Assembly: GCA_045604705.1 (NCBI GenBank)
Contig: JAZUOO010000066.1
Coordinates: 1 to 64,000 of the forward strand
DNA from: SIG622 sp045604705
GTDB lineage: Bacteria > Bacillota > Clostridia > Oscillospirales > CAG-382
Direction of reading: 5' to 3'
Length of the DNA: 64,000 bases
Below, in pieces: positions 43,886 to 52,765 of this stretch; position 1 is the stretch's first letter, and every line of letters starts with the position of its first letter. A program made the position numbers and the translations under genes. Below the pieces are notes generated by a model. The model was not told where the DNA came from. It was given only the letters and a program-made list of their open reading frames with translations, and made no database searches.

Positions 43886-44620
43886 ATGGAAAAAAGCAGA
43901 AAAAAATATTTTACACAGCGCGAGCTTGAAAAGCACATAAATGCACGACTTAAGCGCGAGAGAAAGAAAAACTCCGAGCTTGAGGTTTTCAAAAATATGA
44001 CGGATGAGCTTGTGCGCGCGGGAATAATTGACGCAAACTCCTATGCGGAGGCGGCAGAAAGGCTAATGAAAATTATTGCCGAAAGAACCGCCGAAAATAA
44101 GGAGGACGAAACGGGGGAAACTACAGTAAATGAAGATGTCGTAACGGCAGAGTATCCCGCCGAAGATAACGCCGAGGGTGATAAAAGCGAACAGGCTTAC
44201 CAAGAAACCACTAACGGCGCAGATGACCTCTCCGGATTTCGCTTTGAAGCTGCAGGTGAAGAGGAACCGGAGATGGGGGTTTCGGGAGATGATCCCGTGA
44301 CCGTACTTGAAACGGAGGAAAGTACCCAAAAAGGCGGTTCGGATACCTCAAGACTTGCCGAGCTGTGTCGCGAGCTTCTCGGTATCATTGAGGATACATC
44401 CGAATCGGATACGGCACATGAGACCGGATTCTTTGCAAGACGTGACGCTTGCTCTACGGGCTTTTCAAAAAGAAGTGCATTGGGCACGTCAGATGTATGT
44501 GAAGAACTTACTTTGCAGCAGAGAGAAATAGCGAGGCGTGCGGGATTATCCTATCGGGAGTATGCCAAGCTTCTTCATGAAATTCCCGAAAACAGAAGAA
44601 AAAGAAAACAGCTAAGGTGA
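43886..44620 (+). CDS. probable scaffolding protein
   Basis: 244 residues. A basic, helical N-terminus is followed by a very acidic middle (about 65-150, Glu-rich) and a basic C-terminal helix ending in R-K-R-K-Q. Charge pattern and position between portal and capsid match head scaffolds. No catalytic protease motif is visible. Inference from position and composition. Confidence 0.55.
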   Translation: MEKSRKKYFTQRELEKHINARLKRERKKNSELEVFKNMTDELVRAGIIDANSYAEAAERLMKIIAERTAENKEDETGETTVNEDVVTAEYPAEDNAEGDKSEQAYQETTNGADDLSGFRFEAAGEEEPEMGVSGDDPVTVLETEESTQKGGSDTSRLAELCRELLGIIEDTSESDTAHETGFFARRDACSTGFSKRSALGTSDVCEELTLQQREIARRAGLSYREYAKLLHEIPENRRKRKQLR

Positions 44621-44661
44621 TGACCTTAAATCTTTAGTTCTTAAAAGAAAGGAAAAACGAT

Positions 44662-45321
44662 ATGACACATTTTAATTATATCTGCGGACTTTGCGGATGT
44701 AACAAACCTTATTGTGCAAAAATTAAGCTTTCAGAAAATGTTGATGTTGCCAAGGGCGAGCTGCTTTATTATGATACGGAGACATTTACTGTAACCCCCA
44801 AAAAGGGAACTCTTACGACAATTGCGGGGGTGTGCGCAGAAACCTACAAGGCAGAGAAGAGTGATCTTGTTCCAACCTACGGTTGTGGCTATGTTTCGGT
44901 TATTCTGTCGGAGGATGCTCTTTATTCCGTAGAACCATATATTTTTACCACCACAGAAACAGACCCCGCTGTTGTACACATACATACGAACCTTCCCGCA
45001 TCCAGTACAAAGGACCCCACGGGATTTATCGGTGCAAAGATCGTACTTATTGAAAAGGCAGAAAACTCCGCACATACAGGTTCTCTTGGAAGTGAATATG
45101 TGATAAAGGAAATGGGGTACGATAATGGTTTTATTACATTCGCTACAGACTATGACGGTGCTGTGACTAAAGGTGACAAGTACGTTCTTGTTCCACCCTA
45201 TGACTTCAAACGTTTTATACTTGATGAAAAAAAGAACCTCAGTGTTAATATTGAAGGAACCGGTGATTTTACAGTGGTTGCAGCGAATGCTTCTGGATAT
45301 ACTCTCATGCTCAAGTCTTGA
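44662..45321 (+). CDS. probable capsid decoration or head-stabilising protein
   Basis: 219 residues, beta-rich, just upstream of the capsid gene. LSENVDVAKGELLYYD followed by GVCAETYKA resembles head decoration proteins that start with a lipoyl-like beta fold. Three early Cys (CGLCGC) are unusual. Assignment rests on position and general pattern. Confidence 0.5.
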   Translation: MTHFNYICGLCGCNKPYCAKIKLSENVDVAKGELLYYDTETFTVTPKKGTLTTIAGVCAETYKAEKSDLVPTYGCGYVSVILSEDALYSVEPYIFTTTETDPAVVHIHTNLPASSTKDPTGFIGAKIVLIEKAENSAHTGSLGSEYVIKEMGYDNGFITFATDYDGAVTKGDKYVLVPPYDFKRFILDEKKNLSVNIEGTGDFTVVAANASGYTLMLKS

Positions 45322-45359
45322 TAAAAGAGTAAAAATGATTTTTGAAAGGAACTGATAAT

Positions 45360-46280
45360 ATGAACGATATTTACACATGGCCCAATGACCTTTACCCACT
45401 TGTGAAAACAAGATTCGATTTAAGATATGCCAAAAGACTTGATGTCATTTCTGAAATTTGCGATGTTATTGAGCAGGACGAGATAGACTACAGACTTGAG
45501 GGTGTTGGCGGCTACGGCGAGCTTCCGGAATACAATGGCTCAAACATTATGAGCGCGGATCAAAAGAGAAGCTTTATTACCACTATAACTCCCCGTGAAC
45601 ACGCCCTTGCAGTGAGTCTTTCCTACAAGAAAGCAAAGGTAGACCTCTCCGGTGAGGCGGCGAAAATCGGAACAAGACTTGCTGACTCCGCATATATGAC
45701 GGTACTAAACGAATTCTATCGTCTTTTCGGTGATGCTTACACAAGGATCGGTGCGGACGGGTGTACATGGGCAAGTGACAAGCATCCCGTTAATACTCTT
45801 CCGGGCTGTGATACATACTCAAACCTTATCCACGACAGTCTTAATGTTAATTCCATTATCAAGGCTCAGACATTGGCTTCCCGTTTTGTTACGCCCGACG
45901 GACTTCCCTTTGCAGGTAACTTTGATCTTCTTCTTGTAAGTCCCGAGCTTGAGGCTAAGGCTAAGGAAATTTGCGGTCCCAATTCCAAGCTTATGCCGGA
46001 AAAGAACCCGGATGCTGATGCTCCCGTGAATGCGGCAAATCCCGTTTACGGTATGAAGTACCTTGTTGTGGGTGCAGGAGGAATGGGCTTCTCCGGAAAA
46101 CAGTGGGCAATTGCAGATTCCATGCTTCTTCGTGAGGTACTCAAGCTCGTGTATATTTCAAAGCCTACCGTACTTGTTGCAAACCAGGATAATCCTCTTA
46201 TCACCGATTATATCGGATATGTTGACTTCGGTTTTGGTTTTGCGGATGGTCGTCCCATTATCTTCTCAAATCCCGCCTGA
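45360..46280 (+). CDS. major capsid protein
   Basis: 306 residues. HK97-fold capsid features: YDRE-like N-arm loop, KRSFITTITPREHALAVSLSYKKAKVD (E-loop and spine helix), then DKHPVNTLPG, NFDLLLVSPELEAKAKEI (P-domain) and QWAIADSM. The most abundant structural gene has the module's best-spaced ribosome site (AAAGGA, 9 bases). ATG 45360 is chosen over an in-frame start 18 bases earlier. Confidence 0.85.
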   Translation: MNDIYTWPNDLYPLVKTRFDLRYAKRLDVISEICDVIEQDEIDYRLEGVGGYGELPEYNGSNIMSADQKRSFITTITPREHALAVSLSYKKAKVDLSGEAAKIGTRLADSAYMTVLNEFYRLFGDAYTRIGADGCTWASDKHPVNTLPGCDTYSNLIHDSLNVNSIIKAQTLASRFVTPDGLPFAGNFDLLLVSPELEAKAKEICGPNSKLMPEKNPDADAPVNAANPVYGMKYLVVGAGGMGFSGKQWAIADSMLLREVLKLVYISKPTVLVANQDNPLITDYIGYVDFGFGFADGRPIIFSNPA

Positions 46281-46297
46281 GTTTGTGAGGTGACGGT

Positions 46298-46540
46298 ATG
46301 GAATTTTTGAAAGTTGTAAAAAATGAATCTATAAGAGTTTCCTCAAATATACACATCACACAGGAATATGATAGCCACGGTTATAAGGCAAGATTCAAGG
46401 TTACGAACGGTACGGTAAATATTTACTGCGGAAGGACTGGGTTGTATCCTCTTGTAGAGGGAGAAGTCTTTGAGTTCGTCGGAAAGATAACATTTTTCGG
46501 TACTGGTGAGATACAGTGTATCCTTTTTGACAGAATTTAA
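46298..46540 (+). CDS. small beta-rich protein of the phage-like module
   Basis: 80 residues, predicted beta strands throughout, no recognised family. It starts 18 bases after the capsid gene with GTGAGGTGACG upstream. Could be a minor head or neck component. Confidence 0.6.
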   Translation: MEFLKVVKNESIRVSSNIHITQEYDSHGYKARFKVTNGTVNIYCGRTGLYPLVEGEVFEFVGKITFFGTGEIQCILFDRI

Positions 46541-46591
46541 TGTACTTTTCTACTGAAAAGTCAAAGAATAAATAATAAATTATCCGCAAAA

Positions 46592-46638
46592 GGTGCGGGC
46601 GACGGGATCGGTATTACATGATGGTCATTTCCCGCACC
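46592..46638 (+). promoter_or_regulatory. hairpin between capsid and adaptor genes
   Basis: GGTGCGGG/CCCGCACC, perfect 8 bp, 31-base loop, no T-run. A second hairpin ACTTTTC-TACT-GAAAAGT lies at 46544-46561. Both could limit read-through or protect the capsid mRNA 3' end. Confidence 0.45.
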
Positions 46639-46680
46639 GATGTTTCTTGTGATTTTGTGGATGAAAGTAAGGAGGTAAAA

Positions 46681-47655
46681 ATGTATTCCAAAGCTTATAC
46701 CCTTGGTGAGTTCCGTGGCAGGATACTAAAGCTTCTTCAGCGTTACAGCTCAAACGGTACGATTGTCCAAAGCGGAGAAAAGGCGGATATTGAAAACCGT
46801 CTTGTTACAAGTCTCAACATACATCTCACAAGACTTATGTATGAGTTTTCAGACAATATCAAAAGACGTGCAGTTTCATTTTTTATGCCCGGATGTGCGG
46901 CTGATTTCGGTAGTATGAGCCTGTGTGCGGGCGAGAACGTTGAAAAAAACGTCAAAGGACAGGGGCTTGCCTTTTACATGGAAGCAAGAGGCGAGGGAAC
47001 TGTTGAAATATCCCTTGACGGCAGAACTCTAACACGGAGAATCTACACCGATAACGGAGCATATACAGTTGTCAGAGGCATACTTGGAAACGACATGGAG
47101 TGCGAGTGTACTTTCAGAATATCCTGCGATACATATCTTGATATTAAGAATTTTACTGTATATGAGGGAACACTGGATGCAAGGGGAGACGGGGAGCTTA
47201 TATGTGCCAAAAGCCGTTCCTCTGCATATATTCCCGATGACTGTGCCGAAATACTTGCTGTATATGAGAGGAATGGAGCAAAGGATATAAATACGAATTT
47301 CAGTGTTCTTGAAGAAGAACGAATCGTTTTTGTACCCAGATGTGCGAATGACGAGTATATTATTGAGTACGTGCCTTATGCACCGCAGTTTTCGGAAAGT
47401 GAGGGGGACAGCTCGCAGGTTTGTATATCGCCTCTTACGGCGGATGCACTCTGTTATATGTGTGCGGCGGATCTGTGTCCCGTGAACCAGCCGGAGCTGT
47501 ACTCAAAGCTTACATATAAATACAGGGAAATACTTGAAAATACCTATACAAGACACAGGAAGAACGGTATGATAAACAGGTTCTACGGTTTTGTGAGAAA
47601 AAGAGGTATAGGTTCTGTCAAGAGTTCGCGACGTGAGGTGTACAATGTCACATAA
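46681..47655 (+). CDS. head-tail adaptor-like protein with inserted beta domain
   Basis: 324 residues. The N-terminal helices (FRGRILKLLQRYSSNG, ENRLVTSLNIHLTRLMYEFS) and C-terminal helices (TADALCYMCAADLC, SKLTYKYREILENTY) resemble podovirus adaptor proteins that sit under the portal. About 190 mainly beta residues are inserted between them. ATG 46681 has AAGGAGGT. The gene end overlaps the next start by 11 bases. Confidence 0.55.
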   Translation: MYSKAYTLGEFRGRILKLLQRYSSNGTIVQSGEKADIENRLVTSLNIHLTRLMYEFSDNIKRRAVSFFMPGCAADFGSMSLCAGENVEKNVKGQGLAFYMEARGEGTVEISLDGRTLTRRIYTDNGAYTVVRGILGNDMECECTFRISCDTYLDIKNFTVYEGTLDARGDGELICAKSRSSAYIPDDCAEILAVYERNGAKDINTNFSVLEEERIVFVPRCANDEYIIEYVPYAPQFSESEGDSSQVCISPLTADALCYMCAADLCPVNQPELYSKLTYKYREILENTYTRHRKNGMINRFYGFVRKRGIGSVKSSRREVYNVT

Positions 47656-49474
47656 GGATATTGGTATGCCGGAGAGCTTTAAAAGCAAAAGTCTGTTTCT
47701 CGATTGCGGGAGATTTGACAAGGGCGTTGTTTTCTGTGAGTACGACAGAGAGCTTTCCGAGGGACAAAGTCCTCTTATACAGAACATGATATATGATAAA
47801 AATATGCTCAGGACGAGGTTTGGACAGGAGAGCGTGAGTACGGCTGCTTCTCCAAAAGGGGAACTGCATTCTGCAAGCAGTGAGTTCTTTTTCGGAAATT
47901 ATGTGTTTCATATAGGAACAGGGCTATATACCTTTGACGGAGAAAACTTGCGGGCCATTTACGATGAAGTTCCTGATTGTAAAAGCTTTATGTTTGTCAT
48001 GAATTCCATGCTGTACGTTTTTTTTGAGGACATAAGAATATTTGTGGTGGATAAAGACTTCACGGTTTCGGAGAATGTCATTGCGGATACGAAGATAGGT
48101 CGTAATGCAAAGTATAATCTTTCCTCTTATACGGAACTTGAGGTTCCGGACAACATGATGCTTTTCAGGGTAAACGTGGATTACGTTGAGGTCAATGCGG
48201 GGACAAAACAGTATAATCTTCCAACCGAGTGCGACAGTAAGTATCCCGTTATTTTTACATCAATCCAGAACGGTACAGTATCGCCTGTTAACTATACCGT
48301 TGATGGAAGCGTGGTCACACTTGACAGAGCACTGTACATACCTTACAATATAAGCTATGTTCCGGCGAAAGGTACCAAGTACAGAACCATTGACAAGATA
48401 TTTGGTTGTACTGCGGTCTGTACCTACGGTGGAAACAGCTCGGGAGGAACAAGAGTGTTCTTTACCGGAAACCCTGAATACCCGGGGTATTATTTCTACA
48501 GTGAACTTCTGTCTCCGCTTCACATAAAAAATCTATCCTATGATATTCTCGGTGACGGAAGGGAGGATATTGTCTGTCTGGCAAAACAGAAAGGGGATCT
48601 TGTTGCTTTCGGGACAGCCTCTGTTTATAAACTGACATACTCCTTTGATGAGTATACGGGTCCAAACTTCATTGTCTCGGAGATCAGTACCGGTGTAGGC
48701 TGTGACATTCCCGGAAGTGTAAAGCTTATTGACAACAGGCTGGTATTTGCAAATTCCCGTACGGGTGTATACATTATCACGGCATCGGAGTATACGGATG
48801 AGCTAAGCATTAGGAGAATCTCCGCCAATATCAACGGGAACTCGGGAAACGGGTTTCTGAATGAGGATGCTTCGACGCTCAAGAACTGTATTTCAGTGGA
48901 TTTTGCAAGGCGGTATATGCTTGTTTGTCAAAACGGAAATGCGTATGTGTGGGATTACGGAAACTCGCCATATGTCGTGGGGGACAACCCGCTTTCGTCG
49001 GAAAAGAGGCTTTCGTGGTACTTTTTTGACAGTATTTTTGTAAATACACTCTTTGAAATATCCGGGAAGCTTTTCGGAACGCGGAGTCTGGGAGACTCTG
49101 TGGACATTGTTCATTTTTCCGATGACTGCGATACGGATTTCGGGGCGAACATATTGTGTATGTACGGAAGCCGCAGCTTTGATGTGGGAGAGAGTTTTTC
49201 AAAAAAGACCGCCTCGGAGATGTATATTAATGCGGCAGGAAAACCCGGTACAAGTCTTATGATTTATCTTTTTGCCGACAATGTTCCGATACTGTTTGAA
49301 AATTATGTTTTTGACGGACGTGACGAGGACGGTGAATTTTTAAGACGCTTACTTTACAGAATACCCGAATATGAGGCGTACAGGTTTTCCTTTATGCTCA
49401 TATGTACCGGGGGACAAACGGGACTTTACGATGCCGCTATGAGATTCAGTGCGGGCGGAATTTATTACAGATAA
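47645..49474 (+). CDS. tail-nozzle or DNA-stabilisation-like protein
   Basis: 609 residues, all-beta with propeller-like repeats. QSPLIQNMIYDKNMLRTRFG at the start, then alternating short hydrophobic strands (GLYTFDG, SVYKLTY, GVYIITASEY) recall the nozzle/stabilisation proteins of short-tailed phages. GAGGTG lies upstream, inside the adaptor gene. A sugar-binding or receptor role is an alternative. Confidence 0.5.
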   Translation: MSHKDIGMPESFKSKSLFLDCGRFDKGVVFCEYDRELSEGQSPLIQNMIYDKNMLRTRFGQESVSTAASPKGELHSASSEFFFGNYVFHIGTGLYTFDGENLRAIYDEVPDCKSFMFVMNSMLYVFFEDIRIFVVDKDFTVSENVIADTKIGRNAKYNLSSYTELEVPDNMMLFRVNVDYVEVNAGTKQYNLPTECDSKYPVIFTSIQNGTVSPVNYTVDGSVVTLDRALYIPYNISYVPAKGTKYRTIDKIFGCTAVCTYGGNSSGGTRVFFTGNPEYPGYYFYSELLSPLHIKNLSYDILGDGREDIVCLAKQKGDLVAFGTASVYKLTYSFDEYTGPNFIVSEISTGVGCDIPGSVKLIDNRLVFANSRTGVYIITASEYTDELSIRRISANINGNSGNGFLNEDASTLKNCISVDFARRYMLVCQNGNAYVWDYGNSPYVVGDNPLSSEKRLSWYFFDSIFVNTLFEISGKLFGTRSLGDSVDIVHFSDDCDTDFGANILCMYGSRSFDVGESFSKKTASEMYINAAGKPGTSLMIYLFADNVPILFENYVFDGRDEDGEFLRRLLYRIPEYEAYRFSFMLICTGGQTGLYDAAMRFSAGGIYYR

Positions 49475-49491
49475 CGGAAAGGAAAATAAAT

Positions 49492-50577
49492 ATGTCATCT
49501 AAATGGAAATATGCAGATCTTGATGCGTCTCACAGGCTGGAGCTTTTGAAAAAAGGTAACAAGGAGCTGTTTGAAGAAGAGGTAGCAAGAACAAAAGAGG
49601 TAACCGAGGCAAGACGTGAGCTCGGACTTGACACATCGGCACAGGAAAATTGGATGGACACCGTAGGGTACAATTACAACCTTTCATTGGCAGGTGACGG
49701 GGACAAGGTAAGCGAGACGGGCTATGCACAGCTTTATCTTGACGGCAAAAAACAGGATACACAGCCGTCGCCGGTGAAGATGCGCAAAGAAGGTATATCC
49801 ACGGGGACATCGTACATTTCTAATGCAAACAAAAAGATAGAACAGGCACAGGAGCTTGCGAAAGAGAGCCTGAAAGACAGATACGAAATAAAAAAGCGGG
49901 AGATCCGCGATGAGCTGTATGAAAAATATCCTTATCTCAAGGAGCAGATAGTGAATGAGGGTGCGTCGCCTATGGGCGGGAAACTGCAGAGAGCTTACGA
50001 TTCCATTGAAAAGGAGCTTGCGGATATTTATTCCGGGCTTGAACAGGAGCTTACACAGGAGCTTGCGGCACTTGATAAGAAATATTCGGGTATCAAGAGT
50101 AAAGTCATGGAATACAGAAGAAACGGGACAGCACTTGAATCCCTCGGTGTCATTGCGGATGTACTTATAAGAAATGCCGCGGCTGAAGACGGATTTGATT
50201 CTTCCGTTATTCCCGGGATGGGCGGTAATATAACGGTAAGAAATATTCGTGACAAGGCGGGGGATAAGTCTGAAGCAACAAATACGGCAAAGGTTCCGAA
50301 TTATAAAAAGGAATCGGGCATTGATGATGAATATGACGAATCTGAAGGCTCCGACGGCGGAATAAGTGTAAAGGAAGAGGTCGGCTCCGGGGATCCGCTA
50401 AAGTATGTGGCGGACTATCTTAAAAAGGCGGTTTCGGATCAATCGGGGGGAACTGCAAATGTGATACGTACCTTGGGTGAAATGCTTGTAAGGAACGGAA
50501 TGAATCCCCAATCGGCGGTACTGACGGCGGCAGAACTTGTGATGCTTATTGTTAAAAATGCTGCACAAGGGACATAA
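49492..50577 (+). CDS. helical internal or ejection protein candidate
   Basis: 361 residues. Mostly helical: heptad-like stretches (about 110-210) and a Gly/Ala/Val-rich amphipathic C-terminus that could bind membrane. A charged, disordered part lies at about 255-300. No homolog recognised. As last gene of the module it fits an ejected internal virion protein; inference only. Confidence 0.45.
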   Translation: MSSKWKYADLDASHRLELLKKGNKELFEEEVARTKEVTEARRELGLDTSAQENWMDTVGYNYNLSLAGDGDKVSETGYAQLYLDGKKQDTQPSPVKMRKEGISTGTSYISNANKKIEQAQELAKESLKDRYEIKKREIRDELYEKYPYLKEQIVNEGASPMGGKLQRAYDSIEKELADIYSGLEQELTQELAALDKKYSGIKSKVMEYRRNGTALESLGVIADVLIRNAAAEDGFDSSVIPGMGGNITVRNIRDKAGDKSEATNTAKVPNYKKESGIDDEYDESEGSDGGISVKEEVGSGDPLKYVADYLKKAVSDQSGGTANVIRTLGEMLVRNGMNPQSAVLTAAELVMLIVKNAAQGT

Positions 50578-50600
50578 GCCTTGTAATATGTGGTTTTTTT
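50565..50600 (+). terminator. terminator of the phage-like module
   Basis: ACAAGG/CCTTGT (50565-50570 with 50579-50584), alternatively ACATA/TATGT (50572-50576 with 50587-50591), followed by GG and seven T. The 50601-50940 gap shows no gene. Confidence 0.6.
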
Positions 50601-50943
50601 GATACATATTGCTTTTGGTTTTTTTACAGTAAGTCCGAAGATCTCAGTCACTGCCTTTTGTGAATGCTTTGATACAACATTTTTCGGAATCGGAGATTAG
50701 AGGCGGTAAAAAAGTAAAGGATATTTTTTCCAAATTGTAAACTTCGGATTTGAGATCTTTGGATAAATTAATAATTTATTTCATGTTTTGCGTTGAATGT
50801 GAATAAAATAAAAAAACGGGTTTTGACTTTGTTTATTTTCTTGTTTTCAGTCGAAACTGCGTTATCTTTGGACAACTTGATGTATTTGAGGGGAGTATCA
50901 AAAAAATAATTCATATTCTTTCGCTTTTTTTGTAAAAAAAGTA

Positions 50944-50972
50944 TTGACAAACTCTGCAAGATGTGGTATAAC
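50944..50972 (+). promoter_or_regulatory. promoter of the small secreted-peptide gene
   Basis: TTGACA, 17 bases, TATAAC, preceded by TGTGG as in the module promoter. Confidence 0.8.
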
Positions 50973-51016
50973 ATTATTGTAAATTAAAAATAAACAAAAT
51001 TTTAAGGAGGCGCGAG

Positions 51017-51130
51017 ATGTTGAAAAATAAAAAGGCTGTGATTTTTTCCTTTGTTTTTTCGGTACTTGTTACTCTTGCGCTTTTTTATGCTGACAGCGTA
51101 ATGGCAGTGTCGTGGGGACAGTTTTTTTAA
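51017..51130 (+). CDS. 37-residue secreted or membrane peptide
   Basis: ATG 51017 follows AAGGAGG by 6 bases. The peptide has a basic start (MLKNKK), a ~20-residue hydrophobic core and a signal-peptidase-like site A-D-S-V-M-A, leaving about seven residues (VSWGQFF). It is a complete unit: promoter at 50944, leader of about 38 bases, terminator at 51162. It may be a signal peptide-derived pheromone, a small toxin or a membrane microprotein; the sequence does not decide. It lies immediately downstream of the phage-like module. Confidence 0.7.
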   Translation: MLKNKKAVIFSFVFSVLVTLALFYADSVMAVSWGQFF

Positions 51131-51161
51131 GTCCACGGTGCTGCGGAAATAAAATAGATTG

Positions 51162-51189
51162 GGCTCCTTGGAAACGGGGAGTCTTTTTT
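51162..51189 (+). terminator. terminator of the small peptide gene
   Basis: GGCTCC pairs with GGAGTC (6 bp, one G-U), 10-base loop, followed by six T. Confidence 0.8.
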
Positions 51190-51210
51190 GATGCTGAGTG
51201 AATTTGAATG

Positions 51211-51574
51211 AAAAGTGGATAGTGAAGAGGATTGTGCCCCTCTGAGGATAGTTTAAATTAAAGCATTGCAATTCCTGCAGACACACCCTCAGTCCGGAGA
51301 AAACATAGCTTTCTTTTAGAGAATTCTCTGAATTTTTCAATCTACGGTGACAGCTCCCTCGGAGAGGGTGCCTTGGGTAAGTGTACCAATGGTGTTTTGG
51401 TGTTGATTGGAATTGTGACATTCCTGCGAGGTGACGGGACAGAGCAAGGGTGTCTCTGCCTTGCGGCGAACATTGATATATTATCCGCAAATACAATTAG
51501 GTATCTCAAGAAACTCAAAGTGATTTGAGTGTCCACTTTTTTAAATGACTTTATACAGTTCACCAATTATCAAC
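51211..51574. repeat. MITE-like repeat remnant on the right of the phage-like module
   Basis: It begins AAAAGTGGATAGTGAAGAGG (51211-51230) and ends with GTCCACTTTTTT plus a tail like that at 39465-39514 (51530-51574). Within lies a degenerate hairpin repeat CTACGGTGACAGCTCCCTC (from 51343), similar to a dispersed repeat common in Ruminococcaceae. No gene is supported. Confidence 0.45.
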
Positions 51575-51620
51575 TTTAAGATGAAACAACACCCTACAAT
51601 AAATTATGTATTATGCATTA

Positions 51621-51653
51621 AAAAAAGGCGTCTCCTTTTTACGGGAAACGTCT
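51621..51653 (-). terminator. fba terminator
   Basis: Minus strand 9-position stem (51645-51653 with 51628-51636, one mismatch) and seven T. Confidence 0.75.
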
Positions 51654-51691
51654 TTCTTCTTAATTATGAATTTTTAATTCCTAATTGATTC

Positions 51692-52555
51692 TCACGCTTT
51701 GTTTGCAGAACCGAAGAGTTCAATCTTTTCCTTAACCGTTGCTTTTATAGCTTCACAGCCGGGTGCGAGCAGCTTTCTGGGGTCAAAACCCTTGCCCGCA
51801 AGATCCTTGCCTTCTTCGATATACTTTCTTGTTGCAGCAGCAAAGGAGAGCTGACATTCTGTGTTAACGTTGATCTTGGATACGCCGAGGTCAATAGCCT
51901 TCTTTATCATTTCTTCGGGGATACCTGTACCACCGTGAAGAACGAGGGGCATCTTGCCTGTCTTTTCCTGAACCTTTGCGAGAGTTTCAAAGGAGAGACC
52001 TGCCCAGTTTTCGGGGTACTTACCGTGGATGTTTCCGATACCTGCAGCGAGCATTGTAACACCAAGGTCTGCAATCATCTTGCATTCTTCGGGATCAGCA
52101 CATTCGCCGGCACCTACAACGCCGTCTTCTTCGCCACCGATGGAGCCAACTTCAGCTTCAAGAGAGAGTCCCTTTTCTGCAGCAACCTTTACGAGTTCCT
52201 TGGTCTTTTCGATGTTTTCTTCAATCGGGTAGTGAGAGCCATCGAACATAATGGAAGAAAATCCTGCTTCAATGCACTTGTAGCAGTGTTCGTATGAACC
52301 GTGGTCAAGGTGGAGAGCTACGGGAACTGTGATGTTGAGTTCCTGGAGCATACCGTTAATCATTCCAACGATTGTCTTGTAGCCGCACATATACTTTCCT
52401 GCACCCTCGGATACGCCGAGAATTACGGGAGAGTTCATTTCCTGTGCTGTGAGAAGAATGGACTTTGCCCATTCAAGGTTGTTGATATTGAACTGACCTA
52501 CTGCGTAGTGACCTTCCTTTGCCTTGGTGAGCATTTCCTTTGCAGATACTAACAT
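51692..52555 (-). CDS. fba: class II fructose-1,6-bisphosphate aldolase
   Basis: 287 residues. Zinc-dependent cleavage of fructose 1,6-bisphosphate in glycolysis. Motifs: YAVGQFNINNLEW, VALHLDHGS (zinc His and catalytic Asp, about residue 80), GSIGGEEDG, GIGNIHGKYP (zinc His) and LVLHGGTGIPEEM. The closest pattern is the FbaA/GatY-KbaY group; aldolase rather than tagatose aldolase is favoured by the lone context. GGAGG precedes the ATG. Confidence 0.93.
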   Translation of the reverse strand: MLVSAKEMLTKAKEGHYAVGQFNINNLEWAKSILLTAQEMNSPVILGVSEGAGKYMCGYKTIVGMINGMLQELNITVPVALHLDHGSYEHCYKCIEAGFSSIMFDGSHYPIEENIEKTKELVKVAAEKGLSLEAEVGSIGGEEDGVVGAGECADPEECKMIADLGVTMLAAGIGNIHGKYPENWAGLSFETLAKVQEKTGKMPLVLHGGTGIPEEMIKKAIDLGVSKINVNTECQLSFAAATRKYIEEGKDLAGKGFDPRKLLAPGCEAIKATVKEKIELFGSANKA

Positions 52556-52603
52556 TTTGTTATCCTCCGTTTTTTGTTTGTTTGGGTTTTAACATACATA
52601 TAT

Positions 52604-52632
52604 ATTATACACTATTTTATGTTGGATTGCAA
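52604..52632 (-). promoter_or_regulatory. fba promoter
   Basis: Minus strand TTGCAA, 17 bases, TATAAT. Confidence 0.75.
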
Positions 52633-52765
52633 GGGGTATGCGAAAATTATTACAAATTTCATCATAAATGTATACTTATGGGCTTTTATCTGATGTTTTT
52701 TTGCACAATGTACAACAAGAGATTATGTACAGGATGTATAAATTGTGCACGCTTTACTGTGACGG

